DNA of 64,000 bases. Source: Panorpa germanica. Lineage: Eukaryota > Arthropoda > Insecta > Mecoptera > Panorpidae. Positions 1 to 12,400 of the stretch are shown here, piece after piece (position 1 is the first letter of the stretch; each line of letters opens with the position of its first letter). Below the pieces are notes generated by a model that was not told where the DNA came from, searched no databases, and saw only the letters and a list, made by a program, of their open reading frames with translations. Position numbers and translations under genes: made by a program. Location of the stretch: the NCBI GenBank assembly GCA_963678705.1, contig OY783204.1, forward strand, positions 26,918,759-26,982,758, read 5' to 3'.

Positions 1-2215
1 AAACACATTTGGAGGGGGTACAGAATGCTATATCTTCAGCGCTATCTTGTTCTCAGTGCGGCGCCGTTTTCTCAGATCCTGTCGCCCATGATCGTCATTC
101 AACGTCACATTTCTTATCAACAACTACAGAATTTGGCTGCCAAAGTTGTCAGAAATCTTTTGTTAAACCAGATGAGTTACAAAAACATTTGCTGGATCTT
201 CACGCTCACCATTTGTACCGATGCGCTTTGTGCAAAGAAATGTTCGACTCAAAAGTTTCCATCCAGGTGCACTTTGCTGTTAAACATTCGAATGAATGTA
301 AGGTCTACAGATGCACGACTTGCGTGGCTGAATTTCGGACAGAGCGAGAATTTCGTCAACATGTTAGGTCTAGACATTTGCCTCCTCCAATGCCAAACGG
401 AGTACATCCTCTTCCTTTCTCGATGCCGTTGAGATGTTTGTTCTGCAGGTTGGTGTGTTCAACGGAACTAGAAATGCATTTTCATCTAGCAGCACATGCT
501 CGCCAGTTCCGGTGTCCGTTATGCCCGGAAGCGTTCCACGTGGAGTTTCTTTTGGATAGACATATGCAAACCCATCACACGCAGCCACATCCGGTAAGAT
601 AACATCGCTTTTTTCCACCGATTTTTCCTATCTCTTTTTTTCTCTCTCTTAAATCAAAGCATATTTTCGATAATATTTTTTGACGACACAATTAATATAT
701 AATTATTTCTATAATTACTACATTATAAAATGACATTTGAAGAATACTTTGTGAAATTTTTATAAATAAATATCAAGAAATGAGGCATTGACAGCGAATC
801 GACTTCAAATTTTTACACAATAAACTTAATATGTTGGACAATAATATAAATAAATAAAAAAAAAGTTGAAATCTTACCCCTCCTTAATGTGTGTTTTACG
901 ATTTCAGGTGATAAATGGAAACACTCCAAAGACAACGCCAAAGCCTTCACCTCCTTCAGGTGGATCAGTAAGAAACCAACCCCAAGACAACAACAACACA
1001 CGTAATAATTGTGATATTTGTGACCGCGATGACTTCCTTAACGAAACAGAATTAGCAGCTCATCGTAAATTAGTCCACCACCTTAAATCCAACTCGCGTA
1101 GTAACGGTGTCGTTAGTCTCCACTGCGCGTATTGTAACGAAAACTTTCGTTCGAGGACAGACTTAGAGAACCATATGAAGACATCTCACAACACGGGGTC
1201 CTCAGGAAAGCATAAATGTTTGATCTGTGATGAAATATTTCCTTCAGCTACTGTCTTAGCTGAGCATAAGTTAGCTCATTGTAAAGTTGGTCCAGGAGGT
1301 AGATGTGCTCAATGTGGGGCTCTAATGGGGGATGAACGGACCTTCAGAGCGCATCTCAATCAACACTCCGGGTCTGATTTACCATCTCCTTGTCCAGTGT
1401 GTCGTCAAACGCTTTCATCTGAACTGGAGGTTGGAATCCATGCTAGGTTTCACTTGAAAGGAGTTGCTGGAGGTCCTGCTGGGTTGCATTGTGCGCTGTG
1501 CTTGAAATCCTGTGATCCCAGCGATGCTATTCCAACAGGAGCGGAACTAAATCATGGAATCCCAACAACACAGGTTTGCCGGGATTGCTACGAGCATCAT
1601 GGAGGAAATAGAGGAACAACAGGAGCAGGGAATACGTGGAGTTGCATACAATGCCAAGCTAATTTCGAGTCGGAACAGGATGTCCGCGCTCACGTGGCTT
1701 CCCATTTAAGAGCTGAGAGTAACTCCTTGATGTGTAGGCTGTGCAGACGACAATTGACAACTCCTCTTCAACTCCAGGCGCATTTGATTGAACACACATT
1801 CGCAGGATGTGAAGGAAGAGGATTCTCCTGTTACATATGTTCAGCTGTGTTTACAGGAGCACCAGGACTACAACAACATATGTTAGATCATGGTCTAAAT
1901 GCCAGACCGTATGACTGTTCAAGATGTAGCCTAAAGTTCTTCTTCAGAGCTGAATTAGACAACCACAGTTTTATGCACTTAGAAGAAGAAAGCAAAACTT
2001 TAGAAAATAAAATAGAAGCACATGAAATTACTGTTAAAGATATTAAGGAAGAAGCTGTTGAAATTAAAAAGGAAGAAGAGGAGGAAGATAAAACAGAAGA
2101 ATATATTGAAGTTGGCTCACCTGTATCTTCAACTACTGTACCTATAAAGAAAGTTAAACTTGAAGAAAAGGAAAATAATGAAATACAAAAAACTAAAGAA
2201 GCAATTGAACCATGA
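1..2215 (+). CDS. Oaz: C2H2 zinc-finger transcription factor, ZNF423/ZNF521/Oaz family (3' part)
   Basis: Partial gene; coding is open through the left edge. Exons are 1-593 and 908-2215, joined in phase 0 (CCG|GTAAGA donor, TTTCAG acceptor), stop TGA at 2213. The first exon holds six C2H2 fingers. The second holds nine canonical fingers plus one odd CxxC...CxxC module (C-A-L-C...C-R-D-C) between fingers 5 and 6. The order of the last modules, the HLIEH finger and the final finger with KFFFRAEL..H match my memory of the C-terminus of vertebrate ZNF423/ZNF521, whose fly relative is Oaz. These are nuclear DNA-binding proteins that partner with EBF/Collier and SMAD factors (family knowledge). 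The tail after the last finger is acidic and lysine-rich, with SUMO-type motifs (IKEE, VKLE). The intron is largely filled by a repeat-C copy. Family assignment is strong, strict orthology less so. Confidence 0.85.
653..879 (-). repeat. Internally deleted copy of repeat family C inside the zinc-finger gene intron
   Basis: The 314-bp intron (594-907) consists mainly of a minus-oriented copy of family C, whose longer copies lie at 41.4, 46.4 and 49.7 kb. Both ends are present (AAAGCATATTTTCGAT... and ...AAAGTTGAAATCTTACCCC). The middle is deleted, joining the GACAGCGAATC segment straight to GACTTCAAATTTTTACAC. The element ends lie about 60 bp from the donor and 28 bp from the acceptor. Confidence 0.8.
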
Positions 2216-3676
2216 AAACTTTGTCCATTTAATTATTAGCCAATGAAATTCAAGAAATATTTATATTTTGTTAATTTTTATACATAGTTTGAAGGGTGAG
2301 GTAATATACTCATAGATATATATGCACTAGAAAAATGAAAGAAGGTAATTTTAGAAATCCTTGCATTCCAAATCGTAAAGGTTGTATTTTACATTCCTTA
2401 ACATACACGGTAGTTTTTCACAATGCAAACTAATTTTGCCAGATATATTTTAATATTTGCTGAGCATATATCACCCAATAAATCTATAGATGCGTTTGAT
2501 ATAGTCAAATTGCTAGCTGTTCTTTAAGATATTATTAGCAAATATCTTAAAGTTTATGCTCATTCGATTATACCTCCAACACTAATTAGACAATGTAATT
2601 ATGTTAAATTTAGGTTTTAAATTAAATTAAAAGCACTTTTGTTAGCATTATATAATACAGAGTTAGGCAAGTCCAAGTATTAAATAATTTGTTAATTATT
2701 AAATGGTTCCTGAACATTCTTTCCAGTAATATTTCTGTACATTTTCACTGACATACTGTAAACAATATTACCGGAAACTCCGAAATATAAATGTATTATA
2801 ATATAGAAATTAGTTATACAATTTTTTTCATTGATAAATAAAATGAATTAATGTAGTTTGTGATACTGATTTAGCTCAATAGTTGTCTCGATACGAGACC
2901 ATGAAATGTAAATATTTGTACAGCATTATATATTATTCAAAATATAAACATATTATATTATTAGGACTGACTCAATTGTCGGTGTATGCATTTTAGATTG
3001 ATTGATTTTATTGGAATTGGAACTCGCTTCTCTCGCTTAGTTTACTTATTAGAACCATACATATAATTAAATACAACCAGTAAATAGAGTGAGTCCTGAT
3101 ATTATTTTGTGTATACATATTTAAAGTTATGTTAAATTTATAGAGTCACTAAAATAATTGACACGCACAAAAAACATATTTGAAATGTTATTGTTAATTA
3201 TCGTTTAAATTAAATTGATTTTTATTCGATTTGTATTTGTTATATTTGAAATTATTTTGCACATTATGTATTACTATGGTTATAGAGTTGTACTACTTAG
3301 TAGTTATTGAGGATAATGTAGTTATTTAAATTTAGATTTGGGAAAAGATTGTTGTTTATTTTTATTTTTTTGATTTAACAGATAACATAATATTGTTATA
3401 CCTGGATTAATTTATTTAATTAAAAATAAACAGTTTAAATAAAGAATAAAACTGTTTTACTTTTCGCCTCGTTAGGAATATATTGATATGAGTATATCTT
3501 ATAATTATTTATATTTCCAACTTGTCTCTTAATTGTTCAAACAAATAAATTATAAAACTCTAAAAAATTAGACTGTAAGAATTTATTTTTTCTTTTTTCA
3601 CAGGATTACAAAGTCAAATTTTGACTAACTTTTACTTAGATTTTAAAACAGACTAGTTCTATAATCTAGACAAATT
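2216..3676. other. 3' UTR of the zinc-finger gene and convergent intergenic spacer
   Basis: No convincing coding sequence. AATAAA signals on the plus strand at 2477-2482 and 2837-2842 are candidate poly(A) signals for the zinc-finger mRNA. On the minus strand, TTTATT at 3582-3587 (AATAAA when read on minus) lies about 90 bp beyond the nucleoside hydrolase stop and may end that mRNA. The two genes converge here. Confidence 0.5.
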
Positions 3677-5657
3677 CTAAACGCATTTCTGGGATGGCGG
3701 CAGATCCTCTGGCCTAGCTAAGTCCACATTTATATTGTCTCCTACTGCATATAATAACATATCCTTCACAATGTCTCTTTGCAGCATTGTAACTATGGTA
3801 ACATTAGCAGGCGTTTGCTTTTGGTGGTCGATAATCATTTGGCCCCTACTTTGGTAACCACTGATTTCAACTGTTGCGTGGTTATTGGAGTAGTCTAATA
3901 CTGTATGATGATTTAATAAAACCGCTGCGCATACTGCGTCGTGCGGAATGTACATTTCGTTCGGTTTATCCTTATAGACTGCCTCTTCTATTACATTCAT
4001 TAATTCTGCTTGAGGTGTTCGACAAGAGGCCATTTGGTTGAAGCGCCATTCCTGATATCACAAAATTGTTAATTATTGTTTAACCTTTGAGATAAGTATT
4101 TCATATTAATTTATAACATATCCAACAAATGCTTTGCAGAAATGCAGAAATAGTGTAATATGTGTTGCTGCTATTATAATTGCAGGGGAAGCAACACTAA
4201 AACAGAGAATCATAATGGTATACTACAATAATATTTACCAAACTCATCTCACATTCCAACGCGGTTTCTAATGGGGTCATTATAATAGGGCATGCCGAAT
4301 TATTCAGCACAATGTGTGCAGCTTCAGGATCTAACAGAAAATTAAATTCTGCACAATTTGAAGCATTGCCAACACCTAGAAACAAAATACGTTAATATCA
4401 TTAAATTTAAATAGTAACAGAAATTTACAAATTAAAAAATCGTAAATACTTCGTCTGATTGAAATTAATAAAACTTCGAAATGAATGCTAGGATGTTATT
4501 GAATATAATGTGTACATTTTGAGAATAGTGTGTTACCTTTATAATTTCCTCCATTAATATAAATTTCCTTCAACTTTGCTGTGAAGTCTGGGTATAATTT
4601 TATAGCTAGTGCAATATTTGTCAGAGGGCCAATTGGCATTAAAGTTATTTCTCCAGGCATAGCGCTAACTATTCTGTTAAGAGCGTGAACCGCATGTTCT
4701 TCATTAAGTAATGAGTCGTCAACGCCTCTTTGAAATATATCACCAAAACCATCAATTCCATAAAATTTATAAAGATTATTTCTAAAAGGAATCAATTCCT
4801 CTGCTGCTCCCTTGAATACTGGAATCTTTAAAAATTAATATTGTTATTATTAACTTCTTCAAGGGTTCATTTTTAACAAGAAGATTTTATATATAATTAC
4901 ATACATCTAATCTACCAGCTGTACCTAAAACGCGTAAAACATTATTAGCTACTTTATCTACTGATGTATTTCCATTTACACATGTAACAGCCTCCACTTG
5001 AACATCGACGCCATCGTCAGCTCTCAAGAGCATAAATAATGCTAATGCGTCATCACAACCACCATCTGTGTCTACAATTATTCGCTTCAAAGGTCTGTTA
5101 TTTACAGCATCACTGACCTATATTAAAACATTTTATTAACATCTATTTTACTGTCATTATAACTGGATTTTAAAGCACTTGCTTATCATTTATAAATAAA
5201 AATCAATTTAAAAATATAGTTCCAAAGTTCACAACCAACGGGTATATATTTTCAGCCCTAAACTAGTTTTAAAAAGTAATATCATTTTCTTAATCGTCTG
5301 ACCGATTGTTAACTTTTTTTTAAGAATTGTAAAACTTTTAAACCATTTGAGATCTTCTTGGTTTACTTCCAGAGGTAAAACTCTTTTTACAGCCACTTGA
5401 TGCCACTGCTTGTTTTTTTACCATTTGCAAAAAAATATTATGAAATAGTGAGATCTAAAACATAAATAAGATTAGTAATAGATTTATTTTCTTACTTGAT
5501 ACACTAACTATTATAATTATTTATTATTATATTTTATTATTTATACCTTCGCAACATCGTAAACGTTTTGCTGAAAAGCTTTTATTCGGTTTTGAAATAC
5601 ATGAGCTTTATAAAATCGATTTCGCATAGCGTCGAATAAAAAATTTCTTTGAACCAT
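3677..5657 (-). CDS. Inosine/uridine-preferring nucleoside hydrolase
   Basis: Four well supported exons on the minus strand: 5117-4905, 4825-4537, 4375-4239 and 4051-3677 (stop TAG). All have GT-AG borders and matching phases and give 337 residues, close to the usual family length. The core begins with the Ca2+-binding motif DTDGGCDDA, followed by VNGNTSV, IPVFKGA, the GPLTNIA motif, INGGNYKG and a late PHDAVCAA motif, all typical of IUNH enzymes. These hydrolyse the N-glycosidic bond of ribonucleosides in purine and pyrimidine salvage (family knowledge). The 5117 exon has no ATG, so an upstream exon is required. Candidates are 5405-5367 (13 codons) and 5657-5547 (37 codons, starting MVQRNF); all join in phase 0 and would make 387 residues with a basic, possibly organelle-targeting N-terminus. 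The core is certain, the N-terminus tentative. It faces HEATR3 head to head. Confidence 0.82.
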
Positions 5658-6012
5658 CTTTGTCTAAAATAGTACAGTCATTAGTTAAGAAGATTAAGCT
5701 AAATTATATTAATTGTAGCTTGAATTAATAATTAATATAAGTTTTAAATTTTGTATTTACCGCTTTTCAGAAATATTCAATCCTTTAGCATTGTATGCAG
5801 AGGCCTTCGATTTTACAGATACCTGGCTTCTTATACTAAAATATTTTAAAGTTGAGGTTATGGTTTATTTATAGTAAAAACATGTGCTGTGATGTATTGT
5901 CTTTATAAATCATATATTGATATTTATGAAAGTTACTATTAATTTTAATTATATGAACAGTTAAACTCAATAATTTAAAGTTTTTTTTTATATTTTAAAA
6001 CGAGAATTTAAT
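5658..6012. promoter_or_regulatory. Candidate divergent promoter between IUNH and HEATR3
   Basis: The two start codons lie about 355 bp apart, pointing away from each other. On the minus strand a probable non-coding first exon ends with a GCG|GTAAAT donor at about 5760 and would splice to the acceptor at 5664. No clear TATA box is seen on either side. Shared promoter use is inferred from spacing only. Confidence 0.4.
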
Positions 6013-8429
6013 ATGGGAAAAACTAAAAGGACAAAAACAAATGCAAAACCAGAAAATCCAACTGGATTGCCTAGCATTCGTGACATTGCATTGGAGGAAG
6101 AATTACTTGGTGATGACGAGGTTGGATGCCGAAATTTACAAGCAGTTATAGAGCAGATTCAATCTTCAAGAGTTGAAGATAAGTTATGTGGTTTGCAAAG
6201 CTTAGCTTCTCTGTTTCAAAAGCCTGGACCTGTAAAAGAAGCTTTAAATGCTGGAGTTGTTCGAATTGCTGGCCCCCTGCTTGTCGACAGTAATTCAGAT
6301 TTAAGAAATGCAGCTGCTGGAGCTCTAAGAAATCTTTCTCTCAGCGGTGTTGAAGTGTGTGATACCCTTGTTGAACAAGATGTATTGACACCACTCTTCG
6401 CTTTATTTAAACTGGTGAGTAATATTTATGTAACGTGTAAATATGCTTAGGTGATTTGTTGATAATTTATAAGCAAGTTATCATTATTTTAGTACTCTGG
6501 AGATTGGAATCCTTATGCTTTAGTTACAAAAGATGGCAAACAAACATCTGAACTTACAGAAATCGGAGACACTTTCTTACAAGCCGTTCATCTTATCTGG
6601 AATTTATGTGAAAGTTCACCTAGAGCATTGGAGTTATTCACTGACTCTGTCTGTATTCCTATATTAGTCAAATGTCTAGATGTAAAACAATATGGATATG
6701 ATATAGGTATGACGAAACATATTTTCAATTTACATATTTTTATTTTATAACTGACCAATTATATTATTTTAGCAATTGGAGTAGCTCAATGCTTGCAGGT
6801 AGTTACAGAGGAGAACCCTGACGCTACAGAAATTCTTTTACCTTACGAAGATATTTTAAATAATTTATTACAACTTCATGGAGATGAATGCAATGTTTTA
6901 TTATTAAGGACTCTAGTTTCAGGTGAACTATAACACTGAAATGAAAGCTGCTTTATCATATCACTAGCTAATAGTAATATTCTTTGTTTTTCCAGGAATT
7001 TTTATGAATTTAAAAATAGCAGGAATGTTGAGACTGAATCTAATATTTACAAACCTTCAAAAAGCATTAAGTCCCGATCATCGTACTGCTTTAAATACAA
7101 TTAGTAGCGCTTTACCCCTCGGAGAAGATGTAGACGAAAAAACTTTAAGCGCAGATTCAGAAGCACAAATAAAACAAGTAGAATATTTACTCGAAGCACA
7201 GAAAACTGCTCTCGAATTGTTAACAAATATAAGCTCAAATGAAGGTAATGATTTACTTGTTTAATACAGATACATTGTCCTCAATATAGTTACACTATAA
7301 AGTATTATTTTTATTTTTAGATGCAGAAGAGGCTGATACAATGGAATGTGATGAAAGTGAAAATGACTCCGATTATGAAGATATGAATTCTGAGTCTGCA
7401 AGCGATACTGTCTTGGCTTTAGATAAAATACCAGTAGAAGTTTTAGAAGCTATTGGTTCACTAGGAATAGTTGAGAAAGTTTGGGGATGCGCTCAACCAT
7501 TAGCAGAAAATGTTGATAATATTTTAAATGAACATGAACCAGGCCGTAATTTATTAAAAAAGTAACCTTGGATTTATATAAAATGAACTTTGAGGAAAAA
7601 TTCAAGATATTATAATATTTTTTCTATATTTTTTAGAGCCATTACATTACGATCAAGTGCCTTATTATGTTTGCATAATTTGTCTTCAAGTTTACCACTT
7701 GAGATGTTAGGTGGAGCAGAAGCTTTGAGGTCTGTGTGGCTTAAAGTTGGACACCAAGTATTTCGAGGTAAACCTGGTGATGAATTATTACTTGAACCAG
7801 CAACAGCTTTAATGCGGGCAGCTTTAGAACGACTTCAAGAAGGACCTCCAAATCTATTCGCAGAAATTTCAGAAAATGATATACAAGTATGTACTTGCAA
7901 TACTACATTTTACTTATTTATTTTTTAAATAGTAAATGTATAATGGTTTTAATATTTTAGCTTATGTTAGAAGGAGAGAAACATTGTACCGATTCGGAAG
8001 TTAGAGCTAATTGGTTACGAATGCTAGGGCTTCTTGGACCGCTTTTGTCAGAGCCTCTAGCTCAACAAATAGCTGTATTTCTACTGGAAGTGTGTAGCCA
8101 TGAAGCACACATTTGGCCTTTATCTGAAGCATTAGATGCTATTGTAGATATGTTTTCAGAAGATGATACTGATATTTTAGCTTCTAAAATACAATTAATA
8201 GAAAAATTAACACCGATGGTTTCTATTTTAAAAAATAAGGTATTTATTTTGGTTGTATTATTGTTGATTTTATAATCCTGTATAATGTAAAATTATTTAT
8301 TTTTAGATGAGACAACAAAAGCGGTTGCTAGGTGAACGGTCTATATCTGTCGGAACAGTAATTACAAATTTGCCTAGATTTATTAAATATAAGAAAAACA
8401 GATTGTTGGCAGTAAATGGAAAAGCATAA
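6013..8429 (+). CDS. HEATR3: HEAT repeat-containing protein 3 (Syo1-like ribosomal protein chaperone)
   Basis: Complete gene of eight exons: 6013-6414, 6493-6706, 6773-6922, 6996-7244, 7321-7561, 7637-7886, 7961-8239 and 8307-8429 (stop TAA). All introns are short (about 65-80 bp), GT-AG and phase-consistent, giving 635 residues against about 680 for human HEATR3. The protein starts MGKTKRTK, a basic start like that of family members. ARM/HEAT-type helices follow (for example the LRNAAAGALRNLSLSG segment at about residue 100), then an acidic loop (ESENDSDYEDMNSESASD) in exon 5, then further helices and a basic C-terminus. By family knowledge, HEATR3/Syo1 escorts uL18 and uL5 into the nucleus for 5S RNP assembly. 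AATAAA at 8432-8437 and 8472-8477 are candidate poly(A) signals. Confidence 0.93.
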
Positions 8430-9471
8430 ATAATAAAATGTTTATTAATACATATTGTAGTATATATTTATAATAAAATTTATATAGATATAATTGTTTA
8501 TTGCCTATTTATATATTATATAACTTAATAAATTAATGACTTTATATTCACAAAAGTTTATTTATTATTAAATAACAAAAAAATATGACAGAATGTTTTA
8601 ATTTTAACCAACGAATAAAGAATATATTTCAATTAAATAGTTAATAAATGTCTTTTCATTTTTTAAATTTAATTTGTTTTGGTTGTGCGCTTTAAAATTG
8701 CACTCTATACAATCCTAATAAAGGCAGGAGATCATAAAGATCAGCTAAGCAGTTTAGGTAAGTCAGTTTTTAAAGAATTCTGCGAAATACATGTTCATTT
8801 TGTGTGTACCAGTTGGTGAAATTGCTAGCTAGTGAATACTTTGTTTTAGAGAATCTATGTATGTACGTAGTGTCGTTTGCGGGAAATAAATAATGTTTCC
8901 AAGAAGTTATATAGTGCACTTGTAAAAATTGATAATTTTCCTAAATTACAAATACGTTCATTACATATTAATTGTGTATTTGTTAAGAAGGAATTGTGAA
9001 TTACAACATTTAGTTTTTAAGAAATTACGCAATAGAGTATTGTTAACAGTTAGTTATAAATGGAACCATAGTAACGTTGATGTTCTTGCTGGAGCATTGA
9101 GTCGATCACTGAAGCTCAACGAAGCAAAATGCTTGCGTTACATTTTTCGCTAGTCAACCATGGTCGGTCTTCGACAAGACTAATATAAAAATCTTCAGTT
9201 ATTTCTTAACTGAAGTTTAATCGACAATTGAAAAAACACCACGAAAAATATTGTACGTTTAAAGTAAATAATTTAAAAGTTTTGTTCCTCCAATTTTTGT
9301 GCTTTCTGTATTTAAATAGTCGATGAAATTATTTAATGAGCAGCTGCATACAAATCACATAAAACCATTACTTTTATTAAATATAACAACTATTATGAAA
9401 ATACAAGAAGGATAAATAGAATCTTTAATATATAACAAACTAATTAAATAACAAATATAAGTATATATAAT
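8430..9471. other. Spacer between HEATR3 and the NPF-protein gene
   Basis: AT-rich, convergent intergenic region with no supported gene. TTTATT at 9373-9378, read on the minus strand, is a candidate AATAAA signal for the gene ending at 9472. A 74-codon open frame at 8929-9153 has no family features and is not called. Confidence 0.5.
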
Positions 9472-12400
9472 TTACGATGGAGTAGACTTTTCATCAAAAC
9501 TAAAACATCTACTTCTGCGAGGCTTTGGCAATGGATTCCAATCATGGGATTTATCAGTTACTGGATTCAATTTCATATTAATTTCAGCGCGGTGTTTACC
9601 ATTTGAACTAGTAGAAGATATACTTCTATGAAATTCTGTGTAACCATCTTTCACCTCATTATTATTGGCATGGTCAATAATATTATCATAATATGAATTT
9701 CTTATTTCCGGTGTAACTGGTGTTGAAATATTTTCTTCAGTAGGATATGGAGGAACTCCACAATGGTTCAAAGGCGTGCTATTATCTTGCAAAGCTTCCA
9801 ACCATAATTTTATTTGATTTTCACTTTCTTCTAATTGTGCTAATTCTGATTGTACTGCATCTTCAATTGTTTGATTTTGACCTGGTTCATTATTTTTTAA
9901 TTTTATTGTTTCTTCTTCATCTTTTATTCTAGCGATTTCTTCTAATTTACTAGTTTCTTCCACCGTTTGTTGTAGTACTGTATCAGTTCGATTCACACCA
10001 CCCAAATCAACTTGATCTTCGTTTGTTGGAGAAGGGGGTGGTGTATTTGGTGCTTCCGATACTATCACAGTTGGAACAGTATTTAGTTGTTCTGAACTTA
10101 ATTTTTTACCTCGTAATTTTGGCGTTGGAGGAGGACTAGTGGGTAACAGAGGTGGTGTTCCACTTTTGGCAGGTTTTGGTAGTGTTTTTGGTGGAATTTT
10201 TGGTGACGAACCATTTTCTTTTATATTTTCAACAGTAGTTTCTTCTACAACTGTTACAGAATGTACACTACTTTTATTGGATTCTAATGTTTCATTATTT
10301 TCTTTCACTTTTAATCTCATGACACATAAATCACCTTCCAAAGAGCATTCTATAATCCCATTGCTTTCTTTTGATTGACTAGTGTTTTCTTCGGTTTCTT
10401 TTTCATAATTTTCTGCTGCACTTTGGTCCTTTTCTTGTAGACTATTGGTACTTTGTTTAACTTCTATACTAATTTCTTTTCCATCTATATTTTCTTCACC
10501 ATCTTTCTTTGGGGTAGGTTCGCTCAGCTCCTCAGTAATTTTTAACTCAACAGTTAATGAGGAATCATCAGCGGATACATCAGGCTGTTGCGTCTAAAAT
10601 AATATAATTACATTAATAAATATATTAAAGTAAATGGGCTTGTGTCCTCATTTTTTAGTGGTCGATTTTTCAATTGTTGATTGAAATTGATGTTAATAAA
10701 TATGTATTGGCGTGTCTATTTTATTAAATATCTAAATGTTGACGGAGATATAGTAATTAAAAATTTGAATTGTAGTTTTAGCGTTAGAAATGTTCGGCCA
10801 TATTTGTATGACGTGAAATGCATTCTAACGTCAGTTATTTGTTGAGTAGGTCAGTGCTGTGGTAATGTTCTGTAGCTGTTGGTAGTCAAATAATAAAGTC
10901 AAGTCAATGAGTAATAGGTTTTTATTTTATTTAACTCTGCTAAGGCAGACATAATATTGAAATTTTATTGTTGCTTGTAATAGTTGTAAATAATATTTGA
11001 TATATAAATACATATAGCAGAGATTTATGAGCTGTAAGGTTGGAAGCGATTGTGATGTCACATGCATTTGGAATGTGTACAACGTTGAATCCCTTTAATA
11101 ATTAAAAAGACTTTTTTAATTGTTAATATCTCTTAACATATAAGGAGTTATTAAAAAATAATAGTACATTTGAGGTTCTAGTAACCCACTTTATCAATAT
11201 ATAGTACACTTTTATAGAAATTAAGACATAGGACACAAGCCCATTAACATTCATGTTTGTGCAACAACTTTCAAATTATAGTTTAGCTAATCTCTACCAG
11301 ACGTCTCTGCATTATTTGAATATTAGCACAATGCATATATCCGGCCTTCTCATATATTCTTTATTATCATACAAAAGAGAAATTAAGACTGAAAGAGATT
11401 TATGAAGTATTAACGGGTCTTAAGAAGGAAAGGTTTCTAAACTTGCAGAAATGTTTCAAGAGAAGTTCAATGTCAATATTTTGAAATGATTTGGCTTGGT
11501 TCCAAGTTGAGATTTACTTAATGACTAAGGTTAGTAACCTTTATTTTAAATGAATAATCCTGCAATATATTGGTTGGAAACATTACTAAATATTATAACA
11601 AATTATTCAATGTTGTCTGCGTTTATTTATAAAGTCCTAATCACCTGCGGTGGTAAATTAACTAGTTGTGTCTCCATTAATTTTGTATCTAATCTACAAT
11701 ATACCAGAGATAAGAGTTATCAATGTGATTCTTTCATACTATGTAAAGATAACTTCAAAAACATAACGTCTATTGAAGTTGAATTAATTATTTTGCTAAA
11801 TGGAAAACTAGCAAAAAAATGATTTTCAAATTACAATATGTTGTTTTTGATAACATGCATCCATCAGTGATATTGATAAGACATTTATAGGGCAGGTGAT
11901 CACCTTGTGCATTGCATAGCTAAATATTATATAACATATTTATCTTTTAGAATCGCATAACGAATGCGAAGAGTAGATATCTGTAAAGGGCTTGTGTACT
12001 CATTTTTTTGGAGGTCGATTTTTTAATTGTTGATTGAAATTGATGTTAATAAATGTATATTGGCGTTTTTATTTTAATAAATATCTAAATATTGACGAAA
12101 ACATAGCAATTAAAAAATTGAATTGTAGTTTTAGCGCTAGAAATGAATTTTAACGTCAGTTATTTGTTGAGTAGGTCAGTGCTGTGGTAATGTTTTGTAG
12201 CTGTTGGCAGTCGAAATAATCAAGTCAAGTCAAAGAATAATAAGTTTTTATTTTATTTAACTGTTACGGCAGACATAATATTGGAATTTTATTGTTTCTT
12301 GAAACAGCTGTAAATAATATTTGATATTTTGATATATAAATACATATAGCAGAGATTTATGAGCTGTAAGGTTGGAAAGCGGTAAACTTATCAGAGTTTG

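Noticed and set aside
370-618. 82-codon minus-strand frame over the zinc-finger exon
   Set aside because: Antisense shadow of a clearly coding C2H2 region.
10139-10378. 79-codon plus-strand frame
   Set aside because: Antisense of the last NPF-protein exon.
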